Shown piece by piece: positions 60,279 through 64,000 of a DNA stretch of 64,000 bases. Below the pieces are notes generated by a model. It saw only the letters and a list, made by a program, of their open reading frames with translations. It searched no databases and was not told where the DNA came from. The first letter of the stretch is position 1. Each line of letters begins with the position of its first letter. The stretch spans positions 310,001 to 374,000 of the forward strand of contig DAJPFV010000001.1 of the NCBI GenBank assembly GCA_025993015.1. Direction: 5' to 3'. Made by a program: the position numbers and the translations under genes. The stretch is from Coriobacteriaceae bacterium. GTDB lineage: Bacteria > Actinomycetota > Coriobacteriia > Coriobacteriales > Coriobacteriaceae.

Positions 60279-64000
<3,722 letters not shown>

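Overview
The window reads as chromosomal DNA of a Coriobacteriia bacterium, most likely Collinsella (gut Actinomycetota). This is inferred from gene content, GC-rich third codon positions, Gram-positive style lipoproteins and the actinobacterial order rapZ-whiA-gap-pgk-tpiA-secG; no database was searched. Most genes lie on the minus strand. No prophage, insertion sequence with a transposase, or CRISPR array was seen.

Layout. 0-6 kb: Gfo/Idh oxidoreductase, acylphosphatase, a Fur/PerR-type regulator, a HAD phosphatase, a UreE-like protein beside an SlyD-like isomerase, a dipeptidase and a YgjP-type metalloprotein. 6-11 kb: nrdD-nrdG-folE-HD-folB, with an NrdR-type promoter in front of nrdD. 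11.6-18 kb: six tRNA genes (Val, Gly x3, Cys, Leu) and a tRNA remnant around a GH13 glucosidase, then a SpoIIE phosphatase with a STAS-HATPase fusion. 18-24.5 kb: the oppABCDF peptide importer. 24.7-31.9 kb: rapZ-whiA-gap-pgk-tpiA-gpmI-secG. 32-42.4 kb: a probable sialic acid locus (peptide-family ABC importer with a fused permease-ATPase, two CE7-type esterases of which one lacks its nucleophile, nanA, nanK, nanE). 42.8-59.8 kb: uvrC, murJ, ybaK, uvrA, an LtaS-like enzyme, mrp, two flavoproteins, uvrB, a lytic transglycosylase and coaE. 59.9-64 kb: an rRNA operon on the minus strand (16S is cut by the window end).

The most unusual content is intergenic. At least seven long nested inverted repeats (about 80-140 nt) sit between genes. 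They fall into two groups in which short blocks are conserved while the flanking stem sequences differ and remain complementary. Copies lie inside the nrdDG and nan gene strings. In addition, three tRNA promoters share an AT-rich palindrome directly abutting the -35 hexamer. The nan locus appears inserted between uvrC and rapZ, which adjoin in many actinobacteria, and yvcK is missing from its usual place between rapZ and whiA.
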